Shown in pieces: positions 42,660 through 57,849 of a DNA stretch of 64,000 bases. Location of the stretch: contig NC_081824.1 of NCBI RefSeq assembly GCF_030867095.1, positions 237,858,719-237,922,718 of the forward strand. The letters are read 5' to 3'. The notes beneath the pieces were generated by a model. That model saw nothing but the letters and a program-made list of their open reading frames with translations, was not told the DNA's origin and made no database searches. A program made the position numbers and the translations under genes. How positions within the stretch are numbered: position 1 is the first letter of the stretch; each line of letters begins with the position of its first letter. Origin of the DNA: Alligator mississippiensis. Its lineage: Eukaryota; Chordata; Crocodylia; Alligatoridae.

Positions 42660-45064
42660 GTAAGTACACTGAACTTGGTTTTGATTTGTTTTAAAGGCTA
42701 TATCAAATTGTTCATAAAGATGGAGTTGGCCCAAAAGGACATCATGATAAAGAGATTTGGGATGTAATTACTTTCTCTTGCAAGTTGCATTTAAATTGTA
42801 AAGTCACTCTTTGATTTTGATTCGGTCAAAAATTGTACAGAATGATACAGAAACCTATATAAGGCCTTATAAGGCACTAAAAAACAAAGCTTTTTGTTCT
42901 TTTATGCTGCACAAGCTTTCTTTTAATTATTTATTGTCAGTTATTAAAAAATTAAGCTTTGTTAACCATTTTCTTCTGAAGAACTGTATTTTCTCTCTTT
43001 TGTATGAAAACTTCCTTAAGGATCAAAGATTGTAAACAGACAGTCAGCTTTTGTAATATGCCAGAGGTCTTAGTTTTTTTGATACTCCTAAGTACAGAGT
43101 CCTGTAATGCATTCCAGTGTGATTACTGAGCTTAAGGCAATTGATGTTGTACTTTGATATACAATACAGTAGTTAAAGTCTGTTCACAGTCATTACCTCT
43201 GTCACACTGTATCTGCACCACCCATCCAAACCTACATATGCATTTATTTATCTGGCTTATTTGATAATTACAACATCGTATTCACCAATCCAGCAGTTCT
43301 GCATAAACTGCCATCCCCAGTACAAACTACTGTTTAGTCTTTATCACGTCACCATTTTAATGGGTTTCATGCTGAATTATAGTGCCAAGAATATGATACT
43401 GATTAAATAGCATGTAAATCCCAAAATACGTTTCATTTGATCATGTTAAATCTTTTTTTGAATACTTATTTCTTTATTTTATTTCTTTATTAGATTTATA
43501 TGCTGCCCTCCCCAGAAAAGGCTCAGGGCTTTTGTGGCTTCCTCTCAGGAAAGGTTGTGTTGTAGACCTTCAATATAGAACAGGGACTGTGTCCATACTT
43601 TTAGAAGTATTTTATAAGATCTGAGTTGATAAGAATTTAAAACCACTGTCTATTTATCTGAAATATGAAGGTGGTTACAGCCCAAAACAACTCTAAGACT
43701 TTTCCCTAGATTGCCTCACCTTTTTCAATGACGTGTTTTAAGGTATCAGTAAACAAGCAGTGTGTTTTGCCAATTATTTTGCAAACAAAAAAGGTGTTGC
43801 CTCTGAAGCTTTTGAACTTCACATGATATATTTTTATGCTTATTTAGAAATGTATGCTCTCTTGAGAACACCTGAGTTCCAGCACCCATTCTTTCTATGG
43901 TGCATTCTTTCTATGTAATCGCAGAGTGCCTGCTCTCTCTCTCATTGCTGTGACAGTCACTCAGCTGAAGTCAGTGAGCTGAATTCTTCTCTTGCAAAAG
44001 CTTCAAACTGTTATAACACCCATGTAGTTCTGTGTTGTTTTCACAGTTTAAACAGGTGTGAGATCTGAATTGACCCAGTGGAACTGAACTAATGTATTTG
44101 AGCTTAAACAGCAGCCCCCATAACATTATTATTGTTTTTATTCTTTATGTACAAGAGGAGCCCATGCAGGCACATCCTGGTACTTCCTTTTGGGCTCTCA
44201 ATGTATATCCATTCCAATGTAGGAAAACTTCATAATACCACTGTTTCACATGCGTTCAATATTAAATATGATATTGCAGGGCAAGCTAATATTAATGTTG
44301 AGAGTTGAAGTAGCCTGTTGCGCTCTGTTGTAAGACCCTATTTTCAGTTTCTTAACTTTGTCAAGCCATTTGGGCTGAAATTTCCATTGCTTGCATCAGC
44401 CTGTATTTTTTAATATTTTAGCTGAAAGAATTCTGCTCTTTTCTAGAAAAGGGTTAGGGGAAAATATTTTGTTTGGTCTGTGCTATGAATGGGTGCCACT
44501 GTTCTGTTGAGAATCTCTAGCATGCTTGTTTTAAAGCAGCATCTTGAAGTTTAGCCTGGTGATTCCACTGTTGTGAGGAACATTGCTATTACCATGAAAA
44601 CCTGCCTAAATTGGGCCAAGTTCTGATCCTCTATGACAGATAGTGGGACGTACATGTCTACAATACTGACAGTCAGTGAATCCTCCGCACCTGCCTTCTA
44701 GTAACACACCATACTCTCATTCAGAGAAGCTTTATCCTTGGCATGGTGTTTCTGGTGCAACACTTCAAGTAAAGTCCAGCAGTGCTGGCTGTCTACATTT
44801 AAAACTATGACTTTTACTATACCAGATAATTTGAGAGCAATTTCAGAGTTAGAATCTCCCCTGCTTGAGGGATCTCATCTGTCTTCTCTGCTTCATAAGC
44901 CTCACATGTTAATTATGAAAATTTCTTTGAGATGATTCATTCCTACTCAGTAGCGGCTGGTTAATTTGGCAGCTAAATTGTGCAGAGTCCATCACGGATA
45001 ATGCTCTGTCCCCTTGCAGTTCTATGCCATCTGCATTGCATGCATGCTGTTAGCATTAGTGAGA
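42660..45064. other. MALL: MALL intron 1, first part
   Basis: AT-rich and apparently unique. TATTAGATTTATATGCTGCCCTCCCCAGAAAAGGCTCAGGGC (43490-43531) resembles a widespread sauropsid SINE tail. No exon seen. Confidence 0.4.
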
Positions 45065-45072
45065 GGTCATGT

Positions 45073-45406
45073 CATGGGTGACTGGGGCCACCTTAGTTGG
45101 GGGGGGAGGGAGGCATGTGCTCCCCCAGCGATCAGTCAGCAACTGGGGGGGGGGTTAGGGTAGGTGTCCCCACGGCCAGTCTCGCCGACCAAGGCGTTCC
45201 CCCCGTGGCTGATTGCACCAACTGGGAAGTGGCCACAGCGCTCTTGGAAGTGGCTGCAGCACTTTATCCAGATGCTCCCACTCCCTGGCCGGCGCTTGCA
45301 GGGGAGGCACTGGCACTCCCGCCTGCCCCACCTGCCTGTTGCCCAAGCAGGGAGTGGTGGCCTGTCAGGGGGTGCACCCCCGTGCACCCCCTATGCGTTG
45401 CCACTG
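45073..45406 (+). mobile_element. hAT family B, copy 2, perfect 8 bp duplication
   Basis: GGTCATGT at 45065-45072 and 45407-45414 flank a 334 bp unit: CATGGGTGACTGGGGCC at the left, CACCCCCTATGCGTTGCCACTG at the right. ORFs inside come from GC-rich sequence and have no domain. Confidence 0.87.
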
Positions 45407-45414
45407 GGTCATGT

Positions 45415-46164
45415 CCAAGCCCAGGCTGGAAGCGCAGATGAGTCTCCAGTGAGTAGAGGGCAATGTGTCAGGCAGAGGGACCAGAAAATGAAGTGATGTT
45501 CTTGATACAAAGAGGTTCAGAGATGGTGAGAGAGATAGGCAGACCTAGGCAGAAGTAGAGGGCTGTGTTAGGTTAGCCTGAGGGAGGAGTACAAAAAGTT
45601 AGTCTGAAAAGGAAGAGGTGATAGAGGAATCCTGAATAATTCCAGTAGGTGGCTAGAACTTCAGGCAAGGGTTTGGGATGGGCTGTAGGCTGTATGTTGT
45701 GTTCAGATTCAAAATTAAATTTTGAATCCGTTAAAGTTTTTCTCAGATTTGATATTTTTTGTATGGTTTCCCGTGGCCACTGCTGGGGCTCAGAGTCCAC
45801 AGGGAAGCTATGCTGCACTGCACGACTGGTTCTTCTATGGCAGTTTGCCCCTCTCCTCTGGACTTGGCATGCTTTGCAGCCTTTCTCTCTGCAGCCCTTC
45901 CCCTCTGCCTTGGGTAGGCCATGTCTTTTGCATTATGAGTCAGCAGAGGCACCTGTAGTCATAGAGCAGCTAAGATCAGCCTAGGCACTGAGCAGAGGAA
46001 GCAGGCCTGTGAAATCCAGGCCAGCCTGATTGTCTTCTGAGGTGCTGGATGAGGGCAGAGAGAAATGTGTTTTATGAAGAGGCAACATAGAGCTAATCAT
46101 GTGCAACACTTTTATCATGTCTTCCAGTCAGGCCACTTCTTAAAGATTCAATCAGCAAAGATCT
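45415..46164. other. MALL: MALL intron 1, unassigned
   Basis: No repeat or exon recognised. Confidence 0.35.
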
Positions 46165-46325
46165 TCACTGTCCCTGTGAAGTGAGCAACTGCTATTACTG
46201 TCATCTAACAGATGCAGAACTGTGGGTCAGAAAGATGAAGTGACTGGCCCAAGGTGGCACAGATGTCTGTAGCGGAGATGGGCACTGAACTCTCATGTCT
46301 CCTACCCCTGTGCTTTTAGCTGCTA
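46165..46325 (+). mobile_element. MIR SINE
   Basis: Clear MIR core: GCTATTACTGTCATCTAACAGATGCAGAACTG, then AAGTGACTGGCCCAAGGTGGCACAG and CACTGAACTCTCATGTCTCCTACCCCTGTGCTTTT. Confidence 0.8.
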
Positions 46326-48153
46326 ATGGTGCTCCCTCTCTTAGAAAGCTAGGGTCAAACCGCTGGTAAGCACCTGATGGGAATGCTTTAGGAGAGGGAA
46401 TACAGTCTGTGAGGAATGCTATGTTGGTCTAAACAGAAAGGGGATAGGTCTGTTTCAGCACTGAAAAGCAGGGAGGCAGAATGGGTTTGCTTCTGTTCAG
46501 TGCAAGAAGGTGTAAAGACTGTCAGCAGCTAATATTGCTGAGAGAGAAGTTGAATGAAAAGCACAAAGGGAGGTGCTGAATGGAGAGGCAGTTGACTGAA
46601 CCCATGTCAGTTCCTGTGCACCCGTGCCTTGCTCAGTACCATGGCATCCCAGCACTTTTTTGCACTGATGAGCTCTGGAAGGAGAGATGATGTGACTGCC
46701 CTCTGGAGCTTCAGAGCTCCCAGAGTCATAGCTGGTCTCCTCTGAAAATTGCATTGATAGCTGTGCTGTGTCATTTGGTGATTATGGGCCAATCAAGGGG
46801 GATGATCCTGAGGGCTTGGTCAGGGCTGTGGACACCTCAGACAGCTCCTGAAAAAATGAGAAATCTATTATGCTAGCAGCAGGGAGGATATTTTGGACTA
46901 TGAAGACCTGTGGAGAAAGCCAATGACAAGAGGGGCTGGCAGGTCCTGTCTCTGATGGCTTTATTGTATGCTCTTTAAAAATGAGATCACCTGTACCAGT
47001 GTCTCAGTAATGCTTAACGTTTTAGGAGGCTACATCTGTCAGTGTCTCCAAGGCATGTCACTGATAGCTGAGGCATGTTCCCTTCCCACAACCTGAATGT
47101 ATAGAGGTAACCTGGGACAGTCCAGGAAAGGAAGAGCAGCCAACAGGAGAAACACAAACTCTGTAACATTTTCTTCCCTGCTTCCTTATCATTCCATTGA
47201 AAAAGCAGCCAGACATGCTGCTGAAAGGGTGGCTTAGAAGGGATGTTCCCCCCCATTTCCTGTATCATGAGGCTTTAAATGCCATAGGTCTATAGTCATG
47301 ACCTGTGGAGAAAAGCTACCTGAGTTCTGAATATAATATGTTGTAAAGCTGAACTAGATTTTGCTCTTCTCCTGCTTTCTCTGCCAAACCTGTCTGATTG
47401 CTCCAAGGGGCTGGGCCACCATCTCCCCTCACTTTGCTGCTGGCTCAGCTGCCAGAAACAAATGCAGAGCCCTGAGCAAGCTGAAGCAAAAACATCACTG
47501 CGGTTTTGGGAGTGATAAGTTCACCGTCTGATTTTCCTTGGCACCGCTGTTGCTGTGCAGGGCAGTTCTGGAAACACCTGAAAAAAGTATGTATTTCTTT
47601 CATGCTTCTGATCTGAATAATTTTGCCAGCAACAAAGACCTGAAGAGAGAGACATGGCAATGTTCTCATCTTTAGTGATGTATAACCAAAACAACATATC
47701 TGTGAAATGCTGTTTTAATACAAAAGGCAGGTACATTGTGAATATACATGCTCAACATGGGTGGAATTCTGGCTCCATAGAATTCAATTACATAACTCCC
47801 ATGGTTTTCTGTGGGGCCTGGATATCACTCTATGAGTGAATACTTTGGGGTCTGGTCCTATTTCACTTAAATTACCATAAACCAGGAGCAATTATTGAAG
47901 TCAATGGAGCTACAGGGGTGTTGAAGTCAGAATTGAGTCCATTGGTTTTTTGGGTAGCAAGAAGTAACAGAAGCACGAAGAGTTAAGAAACAAAAGTTCT
48001 CATTGAAAATGGGCAGGCACCAAAACACTGGCTCTGCAAAGGCTAACATGACCCTTGAATGCATGAGGGAAGGGTGTGTAAAGTGAAATAAAGATAAGGA
48101 AAAGCTGGTGCATCTGCACCTTCTGGATCCATTCTTGGATACAGAGGATCACT
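46326..48153. other. MALL: MALL intron 1, unassigned
   Basis: A phrase around 47890-47940 (GAAGTCAATGGAGCTACAGG) is like an old dispersed tetrapod repeat. No exon. Confidence 0.35.
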
Positions 48154-48384
48154 AGGTACATCTACACACACATTAACATGCTTTTAGTTAATGCACATTA
48201 AATCTAGTACCTCCATTGTGAGGTACAAGGAAAATGTGCCTTCACCTGTCTTAATGTGTTTTAACTAAAGAGCAACAGGTTAAGTGATGCTTAATGCACA
48301 TGAACTAAATAGCATTTTTTAGTGATGCTTTAATGCACATTAAAATAGGCTAATGTATATTAAAGCATCACTTGTAGACACACT
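48154..48384. mobile_element. MITE with TACATCTACAC termini and internal TTAATGCAC repeats
   Basis: TAGGTACATCTACACACACATTAA at the left, GCATCACTTGTAGACACACT at the right. Several TTAATGCACAT/ATGTGCATTAA units inside. Related in style to the element at 18060. Confidence 0.55.
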
Positions 48385-51300
48385 CACTGAGAAGTGAAAT
48401 GGGGATTTGTGAGCATGTGGAATTAAAGTGAACTGAGCCTATGCCAGTCCAGGGCTTTGTTTCAAAATCACACAGATTTTGGGTACACCCAGGTGAAGTG
48501 AATGGAGTTTTGATGGTCTTTTCTTTTTGGGACTTCAGTTTTATTTGATCTTGAATTGCACCAAAGTGTGAGCTTGTGTGGACTGAAAACAAGAAAACAC
48601 CTCCCTCATCCCCTCCAGACACACAGCCCCTGGAAAAAAAATGTCATTGCTGAGTTCCATATTCTGATCTGAGGTCCACTGGAATGAATAGGAAACTTTC
48701 CTTTGATTACAGTAGGACTTGGACCAGCCCCCTAACTTGTAATGGGACAAGAAGACAACTCTCATGTTTTACACTAGTATAAGCCTACTGGTCCCAGTAC
48801 AACTTCTCCTGGTTTAGAAGGAGAGAGGAGGAACAGGTATAGGAATGGTAACATCCTCACTTGCTGAAAGAGGAAATACTCACACTGCTGTCTTGAAGAA
48901 CAATTCACCTTCTGTGAGAGAGATCTTGGGTCAGTACTAGACTATAATCTTCATTCCTCCTCACTTCTCCTGCTTTCTTTTATCCTTAATAAAATTTAAA
49001 TAAAGTCTCTCTCTTTTCACACAGCCCAACATACCCGCACATTACATCTTTCTGATCTTTGAGCTTTATAACTGTCAAGGACTCTAAATTCAGACCTGGC
49101 TTCTCTTTTCCATCTTAAAGTTCCTTACAGTCATTCCTCTTGGCTCTGAGTGAATATGATCTCAGTTCTCTTGGCTTCCAGACAGCACAAATGCAGCCTT
49201 ACTAGAATTATTGATATAGTCACTACAGAAATATAAATCCATTCCATTGGACCAAGGTTAGGCCTTGAATAAGTAGGTATTTTGCAGAAAGTAAAGGTGT
49301 GGCCACGTATTATTGATTTTACTATTTCCGAAATTGTTAATGGCCCAATTAGTGTCTATACAAAAGACTGGATTGTAGACAGATAATGGAAAATCATATT
49401 CTTATCACAACTCATTTTGTGGAAGTGAAGATAGCCCATTGCTGCCACTGCTGATTGTTAATATGCTAAACCTACTTAGTTTAGAAAAATTAGAAGTATC
49501 TGCTTTCTGGCATTGAGTTCTGTGCTGTGGGAAGGGCAGGGCAGGGTAGGGTAGGGTAGGGTAGGGCAGGGAGAGATGGGTGGAGGGACTGAGTTATGGG
49601 AGAGAGGGAGCAGGCAGGAGGGGGAATACCTTACCCAAGCAGTGAGGCACGACATATCTTGCATACCTGAGCATTTAATAGCCTTTGGGATTACACAGCA
49701 CACACACAAAGGTCAATTGGGTTCTCACCTCTAGAGAAGTGCAATTATCCTCTCATAATGGCCTCTCAGTCATCACAGATAAATAAATCACCCTGCCAGA
49801 AGTAAAATGATGCTAGAGATGCTTCCTGCTCATAGTGTTCCTGTCCTCAGCAGAAGTAATGTGTTGCCTTGCTGCTTTGTCTGCACCTCTGTAAGCAGAT
49901 GGGCACTAGATCACATGGGGACTGTGGAATGTGGGGAGGAGGGAGTCAGTCAAAAGCACTGCATCCTTCTAGACTCCAGCCCGAGCGCTCAAAGCAGCTA
50001 TCACCAGGAATTGCTCCAGGCACCACACTAAGAGTAGGACTAGCCTCTTACATTTCCAACTTTCAAATGTACGGGCACATAGGGAAACAGGGAATAGGAT
50101 GGGAAGCTGAAGACCTGGAATAGGTCTACACAAAGTTGAAGGAAGTTTTGCCCATTTATGCAGACCCAACACCCCCCCAAAGTTCTCAGCATTCCAATTT
50201 CTTGGAGTTTTCAGGGAATTTCCCAAAAATCTTTGATTCAGAAGCAGGCAGAAGGCTGCTTTCCTTTGCAAGGAAGACAGTTTCACTTGAATAAAGGTCC
50301 TGTTTTAGCATCAGATGTCAAATCAATGGGAACACTACACAGTTCCTCACAGCATTTTCAAATAACATGCAGATACCATATTTCCACTTGTAACAGGCTG
50401 TTTCCCTAGGCATGGTGATGGCTCCCTTTGTCAACTGAGTAGCTCCTGCTTCAGTCCGGTTCCCTAATCTCTCCTCCACTCTCTCACCTACCATGCCTTT
50501 CTACAATTATTTAACTTGGGGAAAAAGTAGGCTGCCTGTGCCCCAGAATGATTTCTGGTCTGCTGTTGGTCAGTGCACTAGCAACATTAGCCTTATGGGT
50601 CAATTTTGTGGACTGTGACCTCCTCTCTAGTCATGCTCATGCCTTGCAGGTGTTAACTGTTAATGTTCAAATGGGTCTTAGACCCTAGTCTAATATATGG
50701 TCCTCTCTGGCCTTTGTGTCTTTCAGCACCCCAGCAGCCTCCCAGCCCTAGTCCAAAGCATGGCCCTCTCCAGCTTCTGTCTTTAAGAGTACCAGTTCAA
50801 TATGTGGCCCTGTCTGGCCTCTGCCTCTCATGTGCTAAACTGTAGATTGTTTCCTGCCTGGTCAGGTTCAAGCCCCCTCATGCCTTCCTGGCACTATTAG
50901 GATCTCTGCCTGCCTTTGCTAGGCTCAGTCCAGTCCACTGGTCATAACTACAGTGAAAAGGTAAGCCCTCCAGTCATAACTCAGATTAAAAGCACCCAGG
51001 TTACTTAATACAATTTAGCTCTTGGCAAGCCCCCAGCTCCCTGTTTGCTGTCTTCAGGGCAGTGGGGTTCCCCAGCAATCACTCAGCTGCAATCACCACT
51101 ACACAGAGCTACATCCCTCACCACACATAAGGCCAGACTGCTTTTCTAGACTCAGCCTGGGTTATATATCCACCAAGCTATGCCTTCCTTTGTGCTACTG
51201 CAGGTGTCCTCTATTAAAGTCCACAAATCAACCAAACTACAGTAAGTAGTAGATTTCCTCTTCTCCAGGCTGAACTCTGTCCTACAGTACTAACACTAGT

Positions 51301-52162
51301 ACTGCAGTAACTACTGTTACCCAAGCCACCCTACCCTATTCTCTTACCTGAGCCTTTTATTCTGCACTGGGTGCCTGCAGCCTATCAGTCCCCTATTGAC
51401 TAGCTTTTCCTGGCTGCTGGTAAGCAATTCCCTGCACCTGGGGCTCCCTGTGGCTTTTGACCACTCTTAAAGTAACAGGGAGTTCTGTCTAATATATGGT
51501 CTCTTCTAGCCTAAATCCTATCCTCTTTATCCTGCCGTTTGACCGCCCCCAGTGAGACATTTAAGTATGTGACTATCACACATTGAGATTTGAAGGCCAA
51601 GTCCAACCAGGCTTCATACTCAAGGAGCTAGATATTCTGGTCAGGTGTTTGAATCATAACTGACCAACACAAGGCTGTTTGGTACGTAGAGCGCCACCTG
51701 GAATGTAACTTAGTTTTCAGAAATGTAGAGCCCTTTGCAGCTTCTATTCTGATTGTGATGGGAGAGCAGGAGCCATGTCTTCATTGGCCTGAAGCATTGT
51801 ACTAGCCTCCAGTAATCTGTTGCTGTCTTGCTCAACCAGAAAGATAAGGGCAGCACATTTACAGATCAAACTGTTCTTGATAGGAATGTGAAAACATAAG
51901 CATAATTTTCCAGGGCAGAGGGTGGGGGTTTCAGCTACATTTCTACTTGGCATTTGTGGCCTCTTATTGGAGTTCTCTGGCTGGATGACATCCTCTGGGT
52001 AAAGCTGGGAGGTGCTGGGTCTCTACACATGGATGGCAGCGTCTGCCTTTGCTTTAACCAACATAAATATTCTGCTGTTTTGCATTTGAGTGATTCACTG
52101 CATTCAGATCTCGGAGGCCTACAAGGAACATGTCACAAAATTAACAGGCTGAGCTTGTATGA
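48385..52162. other. MALL: MALL intron 1, unassigned
   Basis: 3.8 kb without exon. A C/T-rich stretch (50400-51560) has the look of an antisense LTR or other retroelement, but I cannot define ends. A short (GGTAG)n tract is listed separately. Confidence 0.35.
49532..49573. repeat. (GGCAG/GGTAG)n short tandem repeat
   Basis: Eight five-base units in about 42 bp. Confidence 0.85.
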
Positions 52163-52845
52163 TTTCATAGATTCATAGATTTCTTGAGTCAGAAGGGAGC
52201 TGGTACATCATCGGGTCCGACCCCCTGCTCCAGGTAGGAAAGAGCGCTGGGGTTAAGTAACCCCAGCCAGATGCCTGTCTAATCTCCTCTTGAACACCAC
52301 CAGGGTAGGAGAAAGCACCACCTCCCTTGGGAGCCCATTCCATATTTTGGCGGCTCTTACTGTAAAGAATGTCTTCCTTGTGTCCAATCTAAATCTGTTC
52401 TCCTTCAGTTTGTGGCCATTATTTCTGGTAACCCCAAGGGGCGCCCTAGCAAACAGAGTGTCCCCTATTCCCTGCTGACACCCCCCTTTCCCCTCCCCCC
52501 CCCATGAGTTTGTAGGCAGCCACAAGATCACCTCTCAGCCTTCTCTTGCGGAGGCTGAAAAGATTCAGGTTCCTCAGTCTGTCTTCATAGGATCTTACCT
52601 GCAGGCCCTCAACCATATGAGTAGCCCTTCTCTGAACCCTCTTAAGGTTATCCACACCCCTCTTGAAGTGCAGCGCCCAAAACTGGACACAGTACTCCAT
52701 CTGCGGCCTCACCAAAGCCACATAGAGGGGAATTATCACCTACTCGTGATGCACCTGCTGATGCAAGAAAGAGTGTGGTTAGCCTTGCTTATTCCCTCAT
52801 CACACTGGTGACTCATGTTCATTTTTGCGTCAGCCTTTTTTGTGT
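52163..52845 (-). mobile_element. Antisense CR1 fragment
   Basis: Minus strand encodes [39 protein letters not shown] and FRLDTRKTFFTVRAAKIWNG. The 3' terminus TTCATAGATTCATAGATTT is at the low-coordinate end. Interrupted by a C-rich stretch near 52490. Confidence 0.87.
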
Positions 52846-52911
52846 CAACCATGAGAGCATAATATGCACTAATGCTGAATGGCAAAGGCTCCAGTATTAT
52901 AAATCCCTTAG

Positions 52912-53197
52912 CAGGGGTTGGCAGCCTATGGCCCCCAGCAGGATCTGACCCATGAAGAGCTCCAAATCCAGCCTGGGAAGGTCTGACCCAGCTCAGTGGG
53001 GCACTGGAGGATTGGGTGGCATGTAGCTGAACCAAGTTGCCCCTCCCCTCTGCAGCACTGTCCTCCACAGCCCTCTCTGCTGCTCTCCTTCTTGCCTGTG
53101 CTTGCTTTGCTGCAGAGGGGACAGGTATCTGCAGCAAGGTTATAAACAGACAGTTTGAGATTTGCAGCCCATGGGGATAAAATGTTGCCAGCCCCTG
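52912..53197. mobile_element. hAT-like (CAGGGGTTGGCAR) element
   Basis: Starts CAGGGGTTGGCAGCCTATGG; the complement of its end reads CAGGGGCTGGCAACATTTTA. 286 bp. Flanks TCCCTTAG and CCCTAGAG agree only partly. Confidence 0.72.
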
Positions 53198-53205
53198 CCC
53201 TAGAG

Positions 53206-54586
53206 GCCTGAATGCTTAGCCTAACCCCTCACATTTATCAAATAATGTAGGTAATTTTGTGGGGAATTGATTACTGTGCATTTGCTGATCCCTTTTGCTT
53301 CCATTCAGAATTTCCTTGTGCCTGCTTACTGGGATGTGAAGCCATCTGTGGGTTTTGATCCTAGCTAGAAGCAGGAAGCAAAGGTAGTGAGAGATATGGA
53401 ACTGCCAGGAATATATTTGTAAAATTAACTAAATACACTGTGAGAGCAGTACTGTCCCAGCTGGGTGTGCTTGTGGCACGTTCCTGCACAGCCCCTACAG
53501 AGTGTGGCTTCCTGACTCCAGTGACTGGGGGAGGAGAGCAAGGGGGGAACATCCTGAGGGGCATCCACAGCACCAGCCACACAAGCTGGGCTGCATCAAT
53601 CTCCACTCCCACACAGGAGTTTGAGTTCAGGCTGCCCAGAGACTCTGCCTACCTGCCCTAATTCACCCAGATAGAAACTTCAACTTTTAAAGTGTTTGTA
53701 GCAGCAGGTACCATCAGCATATTGCAGGAAGGATGCTGGTGAGCTGGCAGGGAGTGGTGGAGCAGAGGTGGTGCCAGCAACCGGGGACACAAAGACCAAA
53801 ATGCCTTATTTTTCTGTCTGAAACCTTTCCAGAAGCTAGGGTGTTTGGAATTCAAGGACAGCACAGTCTGAGTGGGCCACAAGATGAAGCACTAGTCTGT
53901 TGGAGAGGAGGCAAATGTTCTGGTGCTCCTACTGAAAGTCAAGGGAGGGTAGTTCTGCAGGTGCCTGCCTGCCTTCTCAGAGCAAAGACAAACTGACCTG
54001 GAAGGGGGCAGTGTGATCCATCCTTGCAAGGTGACTGGGCAGAGAGAGTCTTTGTGGGGAGCACCATCTGAATGGAATGTCATTCTCAGTTGGAGAAATG
54101 CTGAGATGGGGAAAGGACTAAGGCAGCCAGTGCTCAGCCTAGGCCAGGGGGATGCCCTCCTCTGGGTATGACTGGAGAGGGAAAATTGCAAATGCCTGGG
54201 GAAATCTTGCCATTAGTTGGTGGCGCACTAGTGAGTTGGGAAAGCTGCCCTAAGGGACCATCAAGGATTTGGGGCCACAGAGCTCAGGGACACAGCATAA
54301 AGGGTGAAGGCAGCACTGGTACAATTAAAACTGCAGAAATCAGTAGCAGCACTGCTCAGAGCAGTCCCAGAGCCCAGAGGGAAAGAGACTAAAGAGCAGG
54401 TAGCTCCATAGCACCTGAAAATCTTGAGACTGAAATGGAGATGGGCAGGCAATCTATCAAGAAGAACCAGGTGGTGCCCTCATTCCCTGATCAGCAGCCC
54501 TGGAAGGAGGCACCAAAAGCTGTAGAGGACTGGAGTTATGAAGAGTTTGGACATTTTAGCCCAGTGGTATTAGACAAGCTGGCCAA
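53206..54586. other. MALL: MALL intron 1, unassigned
   Basis: No exon or repeat recognised. Confidence 0.35.
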
Positions 54587-54594
54587 GGTGTAGT

Positions 54595-54898
54595 CAGTGG
54601 TGATGCATAGAGGGTGCATGTGCACTCCCTGAGAGCGCCAGTGCCCCCCCTTGATTGGCCACGCTTGCCAGTTAGGTGAGGGCAGGCAGGGCAGGTGGGA
54701 GCGCTGGTGCCCCCACTGCAAATGCCGACCAGGGAGTGGAGTGCTGTGGCACTCCCAGAAATGGCCACAGCCACTTCCAGAAGTGGCCGCACTGATTGGC
54801 TGCCTCATGATTGGCTGCAGGGGCCCCCTTCCCCCTGGTTTCTAACTGGTTGTTGGGGGGGGGTGCCCCCCTGACTAAGGCAGCACCAGTCACCCATG
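54595..54898 (-). mobile_element. hAT family B, copy 3, inverted, perfect 8 bp duplication
   Basis: GGTGTAGT at 54587-54594 and 54899-54906. The unit reads CAGTGGTGATGCATAGAGGG...CACCAGTCACCCATG, the reverse complement of the layout in copies 1 and 2. 304 bp. Confidence 0.87.
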
Positions 54899-55013
54899 GG
54901 TGTAGTAACACAAACTGCTGCTGCAAATCCCAGCCCCTTGATGTGTGTGTATTCCCTTTGTGGGGAGTCATATCTATCTGCCTAAGAGTCCCATGTGAAA
55001 TCCTTATTGCTTC

Positions 55014-56111
55014 TGTAACCCTCCCCCAGTACCAGGGCCAGGCACTATACCAGATTCAAGATCCTCAGGGTATCAATAGTTTTGGGCTCTCCTTCAGGCA
55101 GCTCAGCTAGCTGAGGTGTCCTGCTAAAAAGAAAAGGTGTGCTCTTCACTCTCACCTTCCCAAGAATCCACTCCATCTTAAGTAACAAATAGGGTTCTTT
55201 ATTTTAGCTATAACTATTTAAAGAAAAGATTAATAATAAATATAATATATATATTACATTACATAGGTTTGACAACACCCATTAAAACCAATAACCAAAA
55301 TATTATCTATAAACCCAACATTAGTGAATAGTTCATCCAACAAGTGATCCCACATACAACAGTCCTATCAATATATGTCCATTCCCAGATTATAGACTCT
55401 CAAACTCAGTTCCACTAGGAATTCAGTTCACTCCAATAAAAATAAACTTTTGCTGTGTGGTCACCAGATGGCAGTGTGCATCTTCTACAGGTATCTATGG
55501 AGTACAGTGTTTCAAGCAGAAACCTCTGTCCCGAAGGCAGCAGGATGATTCCTTCCCTGTAAACAAACTTCTTACAAGCACTATGGGGTTAAATGCTTCG
55601 CCACGTTCCCTTTCCTTCTGAAACTAGGGCTGCTTAATAGAGATTGCCTCCCTTTACCGGCAGGTCTCCTCTTCCTGCAGCTTAAACTTTCCCATGGCTC
55701 CGACCCAGCCACAAGCACAGACTCCCGGCCTCCCCTTTCCTGGGGCATCCGAGTCCTGAGTTTGCACAGCTCCTCTCCAAGATAAGGAACTCAGCTCCTT
55801 AATGAGCACCACAGGCTGTCCATCTTTCCTTGTGTGTTGGCTCCCCGGAACAGGCTTTCAGTCCCCTGGGTGGAAAGACTGTCCCAATCCTCTCCCTCCT
55901 CTCTCTTTCCTGCCAGCTGCTGTGCTTATATCCCAGACACAGTCAACCAGATCCCTCCATTGTGCTGGCAATCCAATCAGTTGCATGCATATTTTTAGGC
56001 TTGCACCTTTTCAGAGGTCCTGCATCCAAGCCCCTTCTTGCCCTTTTTGCAAAGGCTCCAGCATTGCTTCCCTGCCCAGTCTGCTGTCTCCGAAGCTGGG
56101 CAGCTGTTACA
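55014..56111 (-). mobile_element. Antisense LTR-like block, copy 1
   Basis: Similar in order to 62481-63852: TTCTGTAACC, CCAGATT..ATCCTCAGGGT, TAGCTGAGGTGTCC, GTGTGCTCTTCACTCTCACC, a TTCTTTATT (complement AATAAAGAA, a polyadenylation signal), and the right end GCAGCTGTTACA (complement TGTAACAGCTGC, an LTR-like 5' start). No flanking duplication matched, no internal genes seen. Call as LTR is an inference. Confidence 0.5.
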
Positions 56112-57724
<1,613 letters not shown>

Positions 57725-57849
57725 TAAGAGCATGCATACATGAAGTAGCTCATATATTAGTACGGACATAGAAGTCACATACAACAAAATTCAGGTGAAG
57801 TAATAATGCGCCTGAATCTTAACTTGGGATTTCCTGGTTTCACTTGCAA

